Source of the DNA: JAUIET01 sp045105115
GTDB lineage: Bacteria > Pseudomonadota > Gammaproteobacteria > Pseudomonadales > JAUIET01
Reading direction: 5' to 3'
Length of the DNA stretch: 16,463 bases
Assembly (NCBI GenBank): GCA_045105115.1
Contig: JBGCDE010000167.1
Coordinates: forward strand, 1-16,463
Shown piece after piece: positions 7,131-15,216 of the stretch (position 1 is its first letter; each line of letters starts with the position of its first letter). The notes under the pieces were generated by a model. It did not search any database, had not been told where the DNA came from, and worked only from the letters and a program-made list of their open reading frames with translations. The translations under genes and the position numbers were made by a program.

Positions 7131-8573
7131 ATGCTCGCTATGGCGAGAGTTTGTAAGACGTTAAATACGAGCAAAGCTATGAGCCGAGAAATGCAATCTA
7201 ATCTCACAGCCAGCGTACTACGCACAGGCGTAGCGGCGGTGGCAATATTTTTTGCCTTGTCACTGATCGCCGTGGTACCGGGAAGTCCACTGGGCGTTGC
7301 TGTTGCACAAGACGAGGAAAAGCCGCCGGAAAAAACCCGCAAGACTCAGGCAATTAGTGCGAAGGTTTATGAAAAGCTGGCAAAAGCGCAAGAAGCCGCA
7401 GAAGCTAAGCAATACAACCAGGCGATAAGCATTCTCGACGCATTGCGACGCAGTCAGGGTGAAAAACTCAAAGGCTACGACGCCGCCAGCGTATGGAATG
7501 TGTACGGTTTTATCTATTACTCGCAGGAACAATACAGAAAGGCGATTGGTGCCTACAAGAAAGTAGTAGAGCAAGGAGAAATTCCAGAAGCGCTGGAGGT
7601 TGGCACCAAGTATACGATTGCACAGCTGTATTTTGTTGTTGAAGATTATCCTGCCGCAATTCGGGCGATGAATACTTGGTTCAAAGTAGCCAATAACCCT
7701 GGTCCGGATCCTTATATTTTGCTTGGCCAAGCGTATTATCAGACTAAAGACTATAACCGTGCGCTTCAGCAAGTCGAGCGTGGCATGGCCACAGCGCGCA
7801 AGCGAGAGATAGCACCTAAAGAGCATTGGTATCTTTTGTTACGAGTGCTTTATTACGAGAAAAACAATTACGCAAAAACTACGGAAACTCTAGAGCAGTT
7901 AGTGCGTCGTTGGCCAAAGCGTGAGTACTGGGTGCAGTTGGCTGGCATGTATGGCGAACTAAAAAAAGAGAAGAAGCAGTTAGTCACAATGGAAGCAGCT
8001 TATGTTCAAGACATGCTTCAGCGTGAAGGCGAATTGCTGAACATGGCCTACTTGTTTTTGGGCAATGACATGCCTTATAAAGCAGCCAGAGTTGTTGAGA
8101 AAGGCCTGAAGGAAGAGAAGATCAAGCCTACTACCAAGAACTATGAGCTTCTAGGTAACGCATGGCGCCAGGCGCAGGAAACCAAGAAAGCAATTCCGGC
8201 ACTTGAAAAAGCCGCGAGCCGCTCAGACAAGGGTGAAATATACGCGCGTCTTGCGGGTGTGTACCTCGACAATGAGGAATACAACAAGTCAATTCGTGCG
8301 GCCAGGGACGCGATTAATAAAGGTGGCGTAAAGCGCAGAGACAATGTGTTTATGATCAAGGGCATGGCTGAGTTTAACTCTGACAAACTCAATGCCGCGC
8401 TTGGCTCGTTCCGTAAATGTGCCGAAGACAAACGCAGTAAAAGTGTGTGCAATCAATGGTACGGCTTTGTCCAGAAAGACCAGAAACGTCGTCAGCAGTT
8501 AGCTGAGGATCTCAAAGCCTTGAAGAACGCCAGGGATGCAAAGAAAGCTGCGGCGGAAGAAGCCACAAGCTAG
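7131..8573 (+). CDS. Secreted TPR-repeat protein closing the TonB2-type operon
   Basis: A protein of about 480 residues made mostly of tetratricopeptide-type helical repeats, for example AKQYNQAISILDAL, EQYRKAIGAYKKVV, EDYPAAIRAMNTW, KDYNRALQQVERG, NYAKTTETLEQL and EEYNKSIRAARDA. A hydrophobic segment ending AVA before QDEEKP looks like a signal peptide. The C-terminus is a lysine, alanine and glutamate-rich coil. It belongs to the TPR genes that follow tonB in TtpC-type clusters, where it is needed for full TonB2 function in some species; I believe it is periplasmic or outer-membrane associated. The start is uncertain: ATGs at 7131, 7140, 7179 and 7191 all lack strong ribosome sites. I give 7131, seven bases after tonB. 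A start at 7191 would give the most normal signal peptide, of about 39 residues. Confidence 0.85.
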   Translation: MLAMARVCKTLNTSKAMSREMQSNLTASVLRTGVAAVAIFFALSLIAVVPGSPLGVAVAQDEEKPPEKTRKTQAISAKVYEKLAKAQEAAEAKQYNQAISILDALRRSQGEKLKGYDAASVWNVYGFIYYSQEQYRKAIGAYKKVVEQGEIPEALEVGTKYTIAQLYFVVEDYPAAIRAMNTWFKVANNPGPDPYILLGQAYYQTKDYNRALQQVERGMATARKREIAPKEHWYLLLRVLYYEKNNYAKTTETLEQLVRRWPKREYWVQLAGMYGELKKEKKQLVTMEAAYVQDMLQREGELLNMAYLFLGNDMPYKAARVVEKGLKEEKIKPTTKNYELLGNAWRQAQETKKAIPALEKAASRSDKGEIYARLAGVYLDNEEYNKSIRAARDAINKGGVKRRDNVFMIKGMAEFNSDKLNAALGSFRKCAEDKRSKSVCNQWYGFVQKDQKRRQQLAEDLKALKNARDAKKAAAEEATS

Positions 8574-8593
8574 TTTGTTTTTCTGCAGCTAAG

Positions 8594-8625
8594 AAAAAGC
8601 CGGCGCTGTAAACGCCGGCTTTTTT
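8594..8625. terminator. Bidirectional intrinsic terminator between the TonB operon and ilvD
   Basis: A perfect 12-bp stem is formed by AAAAAGCCGGCG (8594-8605) and CGCCGGCTTTTT (8613-8624) around the seven-base loop CTGTAAA. On the plus strand the stem ends in a run of six T; on the minus strand the five-A run gives a T tract too. It lies 20 bases after the TPR gene stop and 23 bases before the ilvD stop on the other strand, so it should end both converging operons. Confidence 0.92.
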
Positions 8626-8647
8626 ATGCGTGACATTTGAGCACTTA

Positions 8648-10492
8648 TTAGCTTAGCAGCGATAAATCCCGTACCGCACCTTGATCAGCACTGGTTACTA
8701 ACATTGCATAGGCCTTTAGAGCGGGCGATACCTTTCGTGGTCGTGATTCAACGGGTAGCCAGGCCTTATCACCTTTAGCATCCATTGCGGCTCTTCGTTG
8801 TTGCAGTTCTTCGTCACTGATTATTACATCAATACGTCTGGCGGGAATGTCGATCCGGATTGTGTCACCGGGTTCCACCAGGCCAATCGCGCCGCCGGCC
8901 GCTGCCTCAGGTGATGCGTGACCAATGGATAATCCAGACGTGCCTCCAGAAAAGCGACCATCTGTTAGCAAAGCGCAATCCTGGCCCAGTCCTTTGGATT
9001 TGAGATAGCTGGTTGGGTACAACATTTCCTGCATGCCTGGCCCGCCTTTAGGTCCTTCATAGCGTACGATAACGACATCACCGGCTTTCACGCGGTCGCC
9101 CAATATGTCTTCAACGGCCGCATCCTGGCTTTCGCATATATGCGCCGGACCCTCGAACTGCCAGTTGCTTTCGTCAACCCCGCTGGTTTTTACAACACAG
9201 CCTTTCTCTGCGATGTTGCCAAACAATACGGCTAAGCCGCCTTCAAGACTGTAGGCGTTTTCTATGCTGCGAATACAGCCTTGTTCTCTGTCGGCGTCCA
9301 GACTGCTCCATCGAGTGTCCTGAGAGAAAGCGGTTTGTGTTGGTATGCCTGCGGGGCCGGCTTGGTAGAATTTTTTAACGTCTGCATCTTTAGTGAGCAT
9401 AATGTCCCACTGTTCTAATGCAGCTTTCATGGTGGGCGAGTGAATGGTGGGAGAATCAGAGTGCAGCAATCCCGCTCGTTCAAGCTCTCCCAAAATTGCC
9501 ATTACACCACCGGCTCTGTGCACATCTTCCATGTGGTACTTCGGAGTGTTCGGTGCAACCTTGCACAGTTGCGGAATTTCTCGTGACAAGCGGTCGATGT
9601 CGCGCATCGTGAAATCAAGCTCTGCTTCCTGCGCTGCGGCCAGCAAATGCAAAATAGTGTTGGTTGAACCGCCCATTGCAATATCAAGCATCATTGCATT
9701 TTCAAAGGCATTAAATGACGCAACATTTCGTGGCAGTACCGATTCATCATCCTGCTGGTAGCGTTTGTGACACAGCTCTACAATTAATCGTCCGGCACGT
9801 AAGAACAACTGTTCTCGATCGGCGTGTGTCGCAAGTGTGCTGCCATTTCCTGGTAGTGACAAGCCAAGCGCTTCGGTCAAACAGTTCATTGAATTGGCGG
9901 TGAACATGCCAGAGCATGAGCCGCAGGTTGGGCACGCTGAGCGTTCGTACTCTGCCGCTTCTTCATCAGAGCGTGTTGGATCGGCGCCAATGACCATGGC
10001 GTCAATTAAATCAAGCTTATGTTCTGACAACGCCGTTTTACCAGCTTCCATCGGGCCGCCAGATACGAATACGGTTGGAATATTCAAACGCAAGGCTGCG
10101 TTAAGCATGCCCGGAGTGATCTTGTCGCAATTGGAAATGCAGACTAGCGCATCTGCGCAATGCCCGTTAACCATATACTCAACCGAATCGGCAATGATGT
10201 CGCGCGATGGCAAGCTGTACAGCATGCCGTCGTGGCCCATGGCTATGCCGTCATCAACAGCAATTGTATTAAATTCTTTTGCAACGCCACCGGCCGCTTC
10301 AATCTCTCGTGCTACCAATTGCCCCAGGTCTTTGAGGTGTACGTGACCGGGAACAAATTGTGTGAAGGAGTTTGATATTGCGATGATGGGCTTTTGAAAA
10401 TCATCATCCTTCATACCAGTGGCGCGCCACAATGCGCGAGCACCGGCCATGTTACGGCCATGTGTAGATGTTTTTGAGCGATAGTCGGCCAT
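8648..10492 (-). CDS. ilvD: IlvD, dihydroxy-acid dehydratase
   Basis: It removes water from dihydroxy-isovalerate and dihydroxy-methylvalerate, the third common step of valine and isoleucine synthesis (and a leucine and pantothenate precursor step), using an iron-sulfur cluster. The protein has 614 residues, against 616 in E. coli, and is highly similar throughout. Cluster cysteines are visible in CISNCDK (Cys122) and in ACPTCGSCSGM (Cys187, 190, 193); metal-binding VDDGIAMGH is at about 79-87, and the second IlvD signature SGGTSGLSIGHASPEAA is near residue 520-540. The ATG is preceded on the minus strand by AGGTAAG with good spacing. It is the last gene of the five-gene minus-strand run and starts 29 bases after argA, so it is probably cotranscribed with it. 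No leucine/valine attenuator peptide is visible in the short gap. Confidence 0.98.
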   Translation of the reverse strand: MADYRSKTSTHGRNMAGARALWRATGMKDDDFQKPIIAISNSFTQFVPGHVHLKDLGQLVAREIEAAGGVAKEFNTIAVDDGIAMGHDGMLYSLPSRDIIADSVEYMVNGHCADALVCISNCDKITPGMLNAALRLNIPTVFVSGGPMEAGKTALSEHKLDLIDAMVIGADPTRSDEEAAEYERSACPTCGSCSGMFTANSMNCLTEALGLSLPGNGSTLATHADREQLFLRAGRLIVELCHKRYQQDDESVLPRNVASFNAFENAMMLDIAMGGSTNTILHLLAAAQEAELDFTMRDIDRLSREIPQLCKVAPNTPKYHMEDVHRAGGVMAILGELERAGLLHSDSPTIHSPTMKAALEQWDIMLTKDADVKKFYQAGPAGIPTQTAFSQDTRWSSLDADREQGCIRSIENAYSLEGGLAVLFGNIAEKGCVVKTSGVDESNWQFEGPAHICESQDAAVEDILGDRVKAGDVVIVRYEGPKGGPGMQEMLYPTSYLKSKGLGQDCALLTDGRFSGGTSGLSIGHASPEAAAGGAIGLVEPGDTIRIDIPARRIDVIISDEELQQRRAAMDAKGDKAWLPVESRPRKVSPALKAYAMLVTSADQGAVRDLSLLS

Positions 10493-10521
10493 TGTTCTTA
10501 CCTATAAAATGGAATTGTGCT

Positions 10522-11811
10522 TCACAGTTCGCGCATCAGCACTTTGGAGTTTCGTTGATTGTTGTACAAGGTTTGTCTGCTGACGGGCAAGGTTTCAATG
10601 CCTGTCTCTTCAAAGCCGTTTTCCTGAAACCAGTGCGCGGCTTTGGTTGTTAACACAAACAGGCGCGACAATCCTTGTGACTGCGCCTTTGAGATCGCGT
10701 GTTGCAATAGCTTGACGGCGCGGCCAGAATTTCTAAATTCCTGTTCGGTCACCACGCAGGCCAATTCTGCCGAGGAAGCATCCACAAATGGATAGAGTGC
10801 GGCACATGCTATGGCTTTTCCGTCGCGTTCTATTACAGCGAAAAACTCTATCTCTTCTTCAAGCTTTTCTCTTGAACGGCGAACCAGTGTTCCATCATTT
10901 TCCAGCGGCGCGATTAAATCGAGTACCGCACTGATGTCGTGAATGTTTGCATCCCTGATCAATTCGAACGGGTCACGACTAATGAGTGTGCCACTGCCAT
11001 TCAGGCTAAATAGTTCAGTCAACAGTGCGCTTGAATTCGTAAAGCTCACTATCTGTGTTCTGTCGACGCCTGCTTCACAGGCTTTGATTGCACAACTCAG
11101 GTTGCTATCGACATTGCTGTTCGCAAGTTCTCGTGCTTGTGCCAGGCTCAATTCTCTAAGCAGCTGACCATCATCGAGTATGCCGTCGTTCTCGCTGAAA
11201 AGAATCAATTTATCGGCACCCAGGCGTGCTGCTAATTCACGGCCTAATTCCATGTCATCTAAAGAAAACAATTCGCCACTTGGTGAGGGTGCGATAGCGG
11301 GTATCAACACTACATTGCCTTGGTCCAGTTGCGCCTGCACGCCGTGTACATCTACATTACGAACAGCGCCTGCGTGTTCATGGTCTACTCCATTGTCTAC
11401 GCCAAAAGGTTTTGCTGTTATGAAGGAACCACTGATAGTGCGAAGTGGTGTGCCTCTGTGTTGCGCGGTGGAGGAATTTTTTAGCAATACGGCTTCTATT
11501 CGTGAGCGCCATTCGCCGAAGGTAGCGGCGGCAATATTGACGGCCTGCTCGCCAGGTATCAAACGGCCACTCTCTTTGGTCACTGAGCTGCCGGTTGAAT
11601 GCAATGCTTGTTCTATTTGCTGGTCGGCGCCGAAACACAGTACTACTTTTACGCCAAGGCTGTGCAGCAACACAATATCTTGCAACAAAACTGTGAAGTT
11701 TTCATGCGCGAGCACCTCGCCGCCTAAGGCAAGAACGAAGGTCTTGCCGCGGTTGCTGTTGATGTAAGGTGAAGTGGATCGAAACCAGCTCACGTATTGT
11801 TCAGTGTTCAT
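10522..11811 (-). CDS. argA: ArgA, N-acetylglutamate synthase
   Basis: It acetylates glutamate with acetyl-CoA, the committed step of arginine synthesis. The 429-residue protein has the two classical domains. The N-terminal amino-acid-kinase-like domain (about 1-280) carries SPYINSNRGKTFVLALGGE, LLHSLGVKVVL and GSFITAKPFGVDNGVD; in this family it binds arginine for feedback control. The C-terminal GNAT acetyltransferase domain (about 284-429) carries LVRRSREKLEEEI, the acetyl-CoA loop RNSGRA (about 360-365), LFVLTTKAAHWFQENGF and RNSKVLM. It aligns with E. coli ArgA (443 residues), with about six fewer residues at the N-terminus. The ATG has no clear ribosome site: the 15 bases before it on the minus strand contain no GGA or GAG. 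A structured repeat lies 50 bases upstream. Confidence 0.96.
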   Translation of the reverse strand: MNTEQYVSWFRSTSPYINSNRGKTFVLALGGEVLAHENFTVLLQDIVLLHSLGVKVVLCFGADQQIEQALHSTGSSVTKESGRLIPGEQAVNIAAATFGEWRSRIEAVLLKNSSTAQHRGTPLRTISGSFITAKPFGVDNGVDHEHAGAVRNVDVHGVQAQLDQGNVVLIPAIAPSPSGELFSLDDMELGRELAARLGADKLILFSENDGILDDGQLLRELSLAQARELANSNVDSNLSCAIKACEAGVDRTQIVSFTNSSALLTELFSLNGSGTLISRDPFELIRDANIHDISAVLDLIAPLENDGTLVRRSREKLEEEIEFFAVIERDGKAIACAALYPFVDASSAELACVVTEQEFRNSGRAVKLLQHAISKAQSQGLSRLFVLTTKAAHWFQENGFEETGIETLPVSRQTLYNNQRNSKVLMREL

Positions 11812-11861
11812 GGTGTTAGTGTGTAATTAGGAGTGCATATGCTTGTGCATGAATCTAGAAC

Positions 11862-11973
11862 GGTGATGAGTAGAGTGGCCTCCAGCGAGACACGCCGTGA
11901 ACCCATCCATGGGGGCTTGATTTTCGACATCCTGTCTCAAACAGTCCCGCTGGAGGCCACTCTACTCATCACC
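11862..11973. repeat. 112-bp structured intergenic element with perfect 26-bp inverted-repeat arms
   Basis: The left arm at 11862-11887 begins GGTGATGAGTAGAG, and the right arm at 11948-11973 is its exact reverse complement, 26 of 26. Between the arms, 60 bases hold two small hairpins: CCCA (11902-11905) pairs with TGGG (11910-11913) around TCCA, and GACA (11926-11929) pairs with TGTC (11933-11936) around TCC. Both include CATCC. Just inside the arms GAC and GTC (11889-11891, 11944-11946) can extend the stem after one mismatch. An alternative pairing joins GAGACA (11887-11892) with TGTCTC (11933-11938). There is no T tract, so it is not a classical terminator. No target-site duplication is visible and there is no transposase. 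It resembles dispersed, non-coding intergenic repeats of gammaproteobacteria; that likeness is from memory. Confidence 0.85.
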
Positions 11974-12068
11974 TATGTGCTATTACGAAACGTCGCCATA
12001 CTGCTTAGCACCGGTCTCTATGCTCGGGCTTATGTACTTCGACGCCTGAGATTGTATTGGCCGGCGGC

Positions 12069-13223
12069 CTAATTAACACAAAACCTATCAATAAGTTGAC
12101 GCAACAATTTAACACAGGGCTTTATTTGATGCAGCTCCATATATTCATCAGGCTGGTGCGCCTGATCGATGGATCCGGGTCCCAGAACGATGGTTTCCAT
12201 GCCCATGCCCTGGAAAAACGGCGCTTCTGTTCCAAATGCGACGGATCCGGCGGTATGGCCGGTTAGCTTTTCGGCGGCTTTAACAAGCTCGGAATCAGCA
12301 GCTTGCTCATAGGCGGGCACACCGTCTACCAGGGGTTGGTAGTCGATTTTTACTTCGTGTCGATGGGCTACAGCTGCAATCAGTGCGGCTATATCGTCTC
12401 GCAAGCCTGCATTGTCCATGCCCGGTAGTGCTCGAACGTCGAATTGCAATTCGCATTGGCCACATATGCGGTTTGGGTTGTCGCCGCCGTGTATGCAGCC
12501 GAGATTCATGGTGGGTACGTTCACGTCAAAGCCGGCGTGGTTGAAGTCTCGAGCTAACTGTTTTCTGAAGCCCATTAGCTCGCTAAGTACCGAGTGCATT
12601 ACATCCATGGCGCTGGCACCCGCAGCGGGGTTTGATGAGTGTCCGCTTCGCCCATGCACCGTGACTTTGTCCATCAGAATGCCCTTGTGCATCCTGATTG
12701 GCTGTAAGCTAGTAGGCTCACCAACAATCGCGTAGCGTGCCTTTGGTCGGCCGCTGGCGGCCAGCTCTTTAGCGCCTTGCATTGAGCTTTCTTCGTCTGC
12801 AGTGGCGAGCAGAATGATCGGCTGCTTTAAATCTTTGGCTGTGTATTGACGCGCAGCTTCAATGGCTACGGCAAAGAAACCTTTCATGTCGCTGGTACCC
12901 AAGCCATAAAAGCGGTTGTTACGCTCGCTCAGGCTGAATGGGTCGGACTGCCACTTGCCGTCATCATAGGGCACAGTGTCGGTGTGGCCGGACAATACCA
13001 AGCCGCCCGAGCCTGAACCCAGGGTGGCGATGAGGTTGGCTTTGCCAGGTTTGTCGCTAAGTGGCAGAATTTCGCAGCTAAAGCCTAGCTCGCTGAGCCA
13101 GCTGGCCAGTTGATCAATCACAGCTCTATTGCTTTGATCGTACTCGGCAGAGCAACTGCTGATCGACGGCAGGCCGATCAGTGTTCGTAGTTGTTGTTCA
13201 AGCGCGGGTAGCTTAGCCACCAA
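12069..13223 (-). CDS. argE: ArgE, acetylornithine deacetylase
   Basis: It hydrolyses N-acetylornithine to ornithine and acetate, the fifth step of linear arginine synthesis, in the cytoplasm. The 384-residue M20-family metallopeptidase has all the expected metal ligands and catalytic residues: His80 in SGHTDTVPYDDG, Asp112 in GTSDMKG, Glu144-Glu145 in TADEES, Glu169 in GEPTS and His356 in QAHQPDE. The dimerisation domain includes HGRSGHSSNPAAG. It is close to E. coli ArgE throughout, including the LPGM block. The start is TTG at 13223 or, equally possible, GTG at 13220 one codon later; both lie inside the end of pit, and GAGAG on the minus strand serves either. The 11-base overlap with pit implies coupled translation. 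Having ArgE next to ArgA suggests a linear rather than recycling arginine pathway. Confidence 0.96.
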   Translation of the reverse strand: MVAKLPALEQQLRTLIGLPSISSCSAEYDQSNRAVIDQLASWLSELGFSCEILPLSDKPGKANLIATLGSGSGGLVLSGHTDTVPYDDGKWQSDPFSLSERNNRFYGLGTSDMKGFFAVAIEAARQYTAKDLKQPIILLATADEESSMQGAKELAASGRPKARYAIVGEPTSLQPIRMHKGILMDKVTVHGRSGHSSNPAAGASAMDVMHSVLSELMGFRKQLARDFNHAGFDVNVPTMNLGCIHGGDNPNRICGQCELQFDVRALPGMDNAGLRDDIAALIAAVAHRHEVKIDYQPLVDGVPAYEQAADSELVKAAEKLTGHTAGSVAFGTEAPFFQGMGMETIVLGPGSIDQAHQPDEYMELHQIKPCVKLLRQLIDRFCVN

Positions 13224-14487
13224 AAATAGCTCTCAAGATAAAGAAGAACAGAATGGTCAAGCCGGCACCCGCAGGCAGCGTGACCAGCCAGGATACGAAG
13301 ATTGAGCCAACCACGCGCAGATTCAAAGCCGCGATGCCGCGCGCCAAACCAACGCCTAATACAGCGCCTACCAGGGTGTGGGTAGTCGATATTGGTAAGC
13401 CTGTGGCTGATGCAAGAACGACTGTGCTGGCCGCCGCCAGCTCAGCAGCAAATCCGCGGGTTGGCGTTAGCTCAGTGATCTTCTTGCCAATGGTGGCCAT
13501 TACTTTGAAGCCATAGGTTGCCAAACCAATAGCAATACCGCCGCCACCCAGTACCAGAATCCACAACGGCAATGCTGATTTTGCTGCAACTTCACCACCG
13601 GATGAAATAACACTGACGATCGCAGCCAATGGGCCAATGGCGTTCGCAACATCGTTAGAGCCATGAGCAAATGCCATCGCGCAGGCTGTGAATATCATTA
13701 GAATGCCAAACACTCGCTCAACATTGGCGAACCGAGAGCCGGAGTGCGCTTCAAGCGCTTCATCTGGTTGAACACGCCTGAGCATGATTACACCGAGTAC
13801 AACCACGCCAAGGCCCACCAGCGTGGCAATACCCATACTTTGGCCGTAGCTAAAATCAACGCCCACGTGCTTCAGGCCTTTGGTCAATGTGACCATGCTG
13901 ATCATCCAGCCAACCAAAAACATGTACATAGGTACCCATTTCTTGGCATTTTTGAATGGGTCGTCAGTATCGAGAACTAGCTTTTGTACGCTCATGAACA
14001 GCAGAAATGCCATGGTGCCGGCAAGTACTGGCGACACTACCCAGCTTGCGACAATGGAGCTCACTTTGCCCCACTGAACGGCATCAAACCCTAGGCCAAC
14101 AACGGCGAAACCAACCAGGGAGCCGACAATGGAATGGGTGGTTGAGACTGGCCAGCCAGCCATACTGGCTATCAGCAACCAGGTACCGGCTGCAAGTAGC
14201 GAGGCCAGCATGCCAAACACCAATAAATCTGGTGAGCCCTCTATTGCTGCTGAATCGATAATGCCTTTTCGAATCGTAGAGGTTACTTCGCCACCGGCCA
14301 GAAAAGCACCGGCAAACTCAAATATAATAGCGATGAAAATCGCCTGCTTGATAGTTAGCGCTTTGGAGCCAACCGATGTTCCCATCGCATTGGCAACGTC
14401 ATTCGCGCCAATACCCCACGCCATAAAGAATCCAAAAGCTGCTGCCATAATCAGCAAGATTGTGGAGTATTCAGTTATTACTTCCAT
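13213..14487 (-). CDS. pit: Pit-type low-affinity inorganic phosphate transporter
   Basis: A 424-residue inner-membrane protein of the PiT family, which imports phosphate (as metal-phosphate in bacteria) with protons or sodium. About ten to twelve hydrophobic segments are visible. The two halves repeat each other: GANDVANAMGTSVGSKALT at about 27-45 matches GSNDVANAIGP near residue 276-286, and GWPVSTTHSIVG matches GLPISTTHTLVG near 113 and 364. The loop between the halves is hydrophilic (about 170-185 and 238-256). GGAG on the minus strand (14497-14500) gives a good ribosome site nine bases before the ATG. It follows the DUF47 gene by 51 bases, and its end overlaps argE. Pairing with a DUF47 protein is typical and supports a phosphate role; the exact ion coupling cannot be read from the sequence. 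Confidence 0.95.
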   Translation of the reverse strand: MEVITEYSTILLIMAAAFGFFMAWGIGANDVANAMGTSVGSKALTIKQAIFIAIIFEFAGAFLAGGEVTSTIRKGIIDSAAIEGSPDLLVFGMLASLLAAGTWLLIASMAGWPVSTTHSIVGSLVGFAVVGLGFDAVQWGKVSSIVASWVVSPVLAGTMAFLLFMSVQKLVLDTDDPFKNAKKWVPMYMFLVGWMISMVTLTKGLKHVGVDFSYGQSMGIATLVGLGVVVLGVIMLRRVQPDEALEAHSGSRFANVERVFGILMIFTACAMAFAHGSNDVANAIGPLAAIVSVISSGGEVAAKSALPLWILVLGGGGIAIGLATYGFKVMATIGKKITELTPTRGFAAELAAASTVVLASATGLPISTTHTLVGAVLGVGLARGIAALNLRVVGSIFVSWLVTLPAGAGLTILFFFILRAIFGG

Positions 14488-14538
14488 CGAAGGTCGCTCC
14501 GGTACATCGTCAGAGTGTTAGTGTTGGGGATATTAGGT

Positions 14539-15216
14539 TTACTTGGCCATCAGCAGTCTAAGGCGACTGCCTACTTGCTGGGCTGTGTCTGCAAGACCGC
14601 CGATCTTGTCGATAATTTGATAGAGAAACATTACATCAACGGGGGGTAATTCCGACTCAAGCTTAAACAGTGAAGCACGCAGCTTGATTTGTTGCTTGTC
14701 GTTGCTGTGTTCAGCTTTATCTAATTTATCCAGAATTTCATTCACGCGCTTTAGCTCTAATCCGCTAAAACCAGTGCTTAACAGTTCGTCGAGTTCTTCA
14801 ATAGCTTGCAACGCATAGCGAGAAGATTGAGCCGCTGTTTCTACATAATCCGTCATTTTTTCCTGCATACTGGCAGGAATGGTCATCTTTCGACCCCATA
14901 CCAAACCCGTTATGTCCCTTGTGCGGTTCGCCAGGCGGTCCTGCGTTGACAGCAGTTCAAGAAGGTCGCCGCGGTTTACTGGCAGGAATAAGCCGTTCGG
15001 TAAATGCTTGCGTATCGACAGTTTTTTCTTGTCGGCATCTTTTTCAAGCTTTACAACTTGCTTGCCACATTGATTGGCTTGCTCCCAGTCTTCCGCGATA
15101 ACATTGGCTAGAAACTGGCTCAATAATCCGACACACTCACAGACCGTTTCCATATGCGTTTGGATGGGCTTGATCGGAGACCGGCCAAATAATGAGGCAA
15201 TAGTTGGCGATGCCAT
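14539..15216 (-). CDS. DUF47 / PhoU-like accessory protein of the Pit transporter
   Basis: A 225-residue, mainly helical cytoplasmic protein of the DUF47 family (TIGR00153 type), related to PhoU. Recognisable stretches are SLFGRSPIKPIQTHMETVCE at the start, KLEKDADKKKLSIRKHLPNG, DLLELLSTQDRLANRTRDI and the C-terminal DVMFLYQIIDKIGGLADTAQ. Members are usually encoded beside Pit transporters and are thought to modulate phosphate uptake; the mechanism is not settled. It is the first gene of the minus-strand run, 51 bases before pit. AAGAGA on the minus strand, about eight bases before the ATG, is an acceptable ribosome site. I found no PhoB box upstream. Family assignment is firm; regulation is inference. 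Confidence 0.92.
   Translation of the reverse strand: MASPTIASLFGRSPIKPIQTHMETVCECVGLLSQFLANVIAEDWEQANQCGKQVVKLEKDADKKKLSIRKHLPNGLFLPVNRGDLLELLSTQDRLANRTRDITGLVWGRKMTIPASMQEKMTDYVETAAQSSRYALQAIEELDELLSTGFSGLELKRVNEILDKLDKAEHSNDKQQIKLRASLFKLESELPPVDVMFLYQIIDKIGGLADTAQQVGSRLRLLMAK

Noticed and set aside
9837..10346. 169-codon ORF antisense to ilvD
   Set aside because: It lies wholly inside a highly conserved IlvD region and has no features of its own.
11834..11861. ArgR operator before argA
   Set aside because: Only one TGAAT-like half-site is present (near 11850) and no matching partner at the right distance. GCATATGC nearby is too short a palindrome to call.
12059..12069. GGCC-rich hairpin as a terminator after argE
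   Set aside because: The four-base stem (GGCC with GGCC) around three bases has no T tract on the minus strand, so it is too weak to call.
11833..12072. 79-codon plus-strand ORF between argE and argA
   Set aside because: It runs straight through both arms of the inverted repeat and into the end of argE. Its peptide simply reflects the repeat, and the frame has no family likeness.
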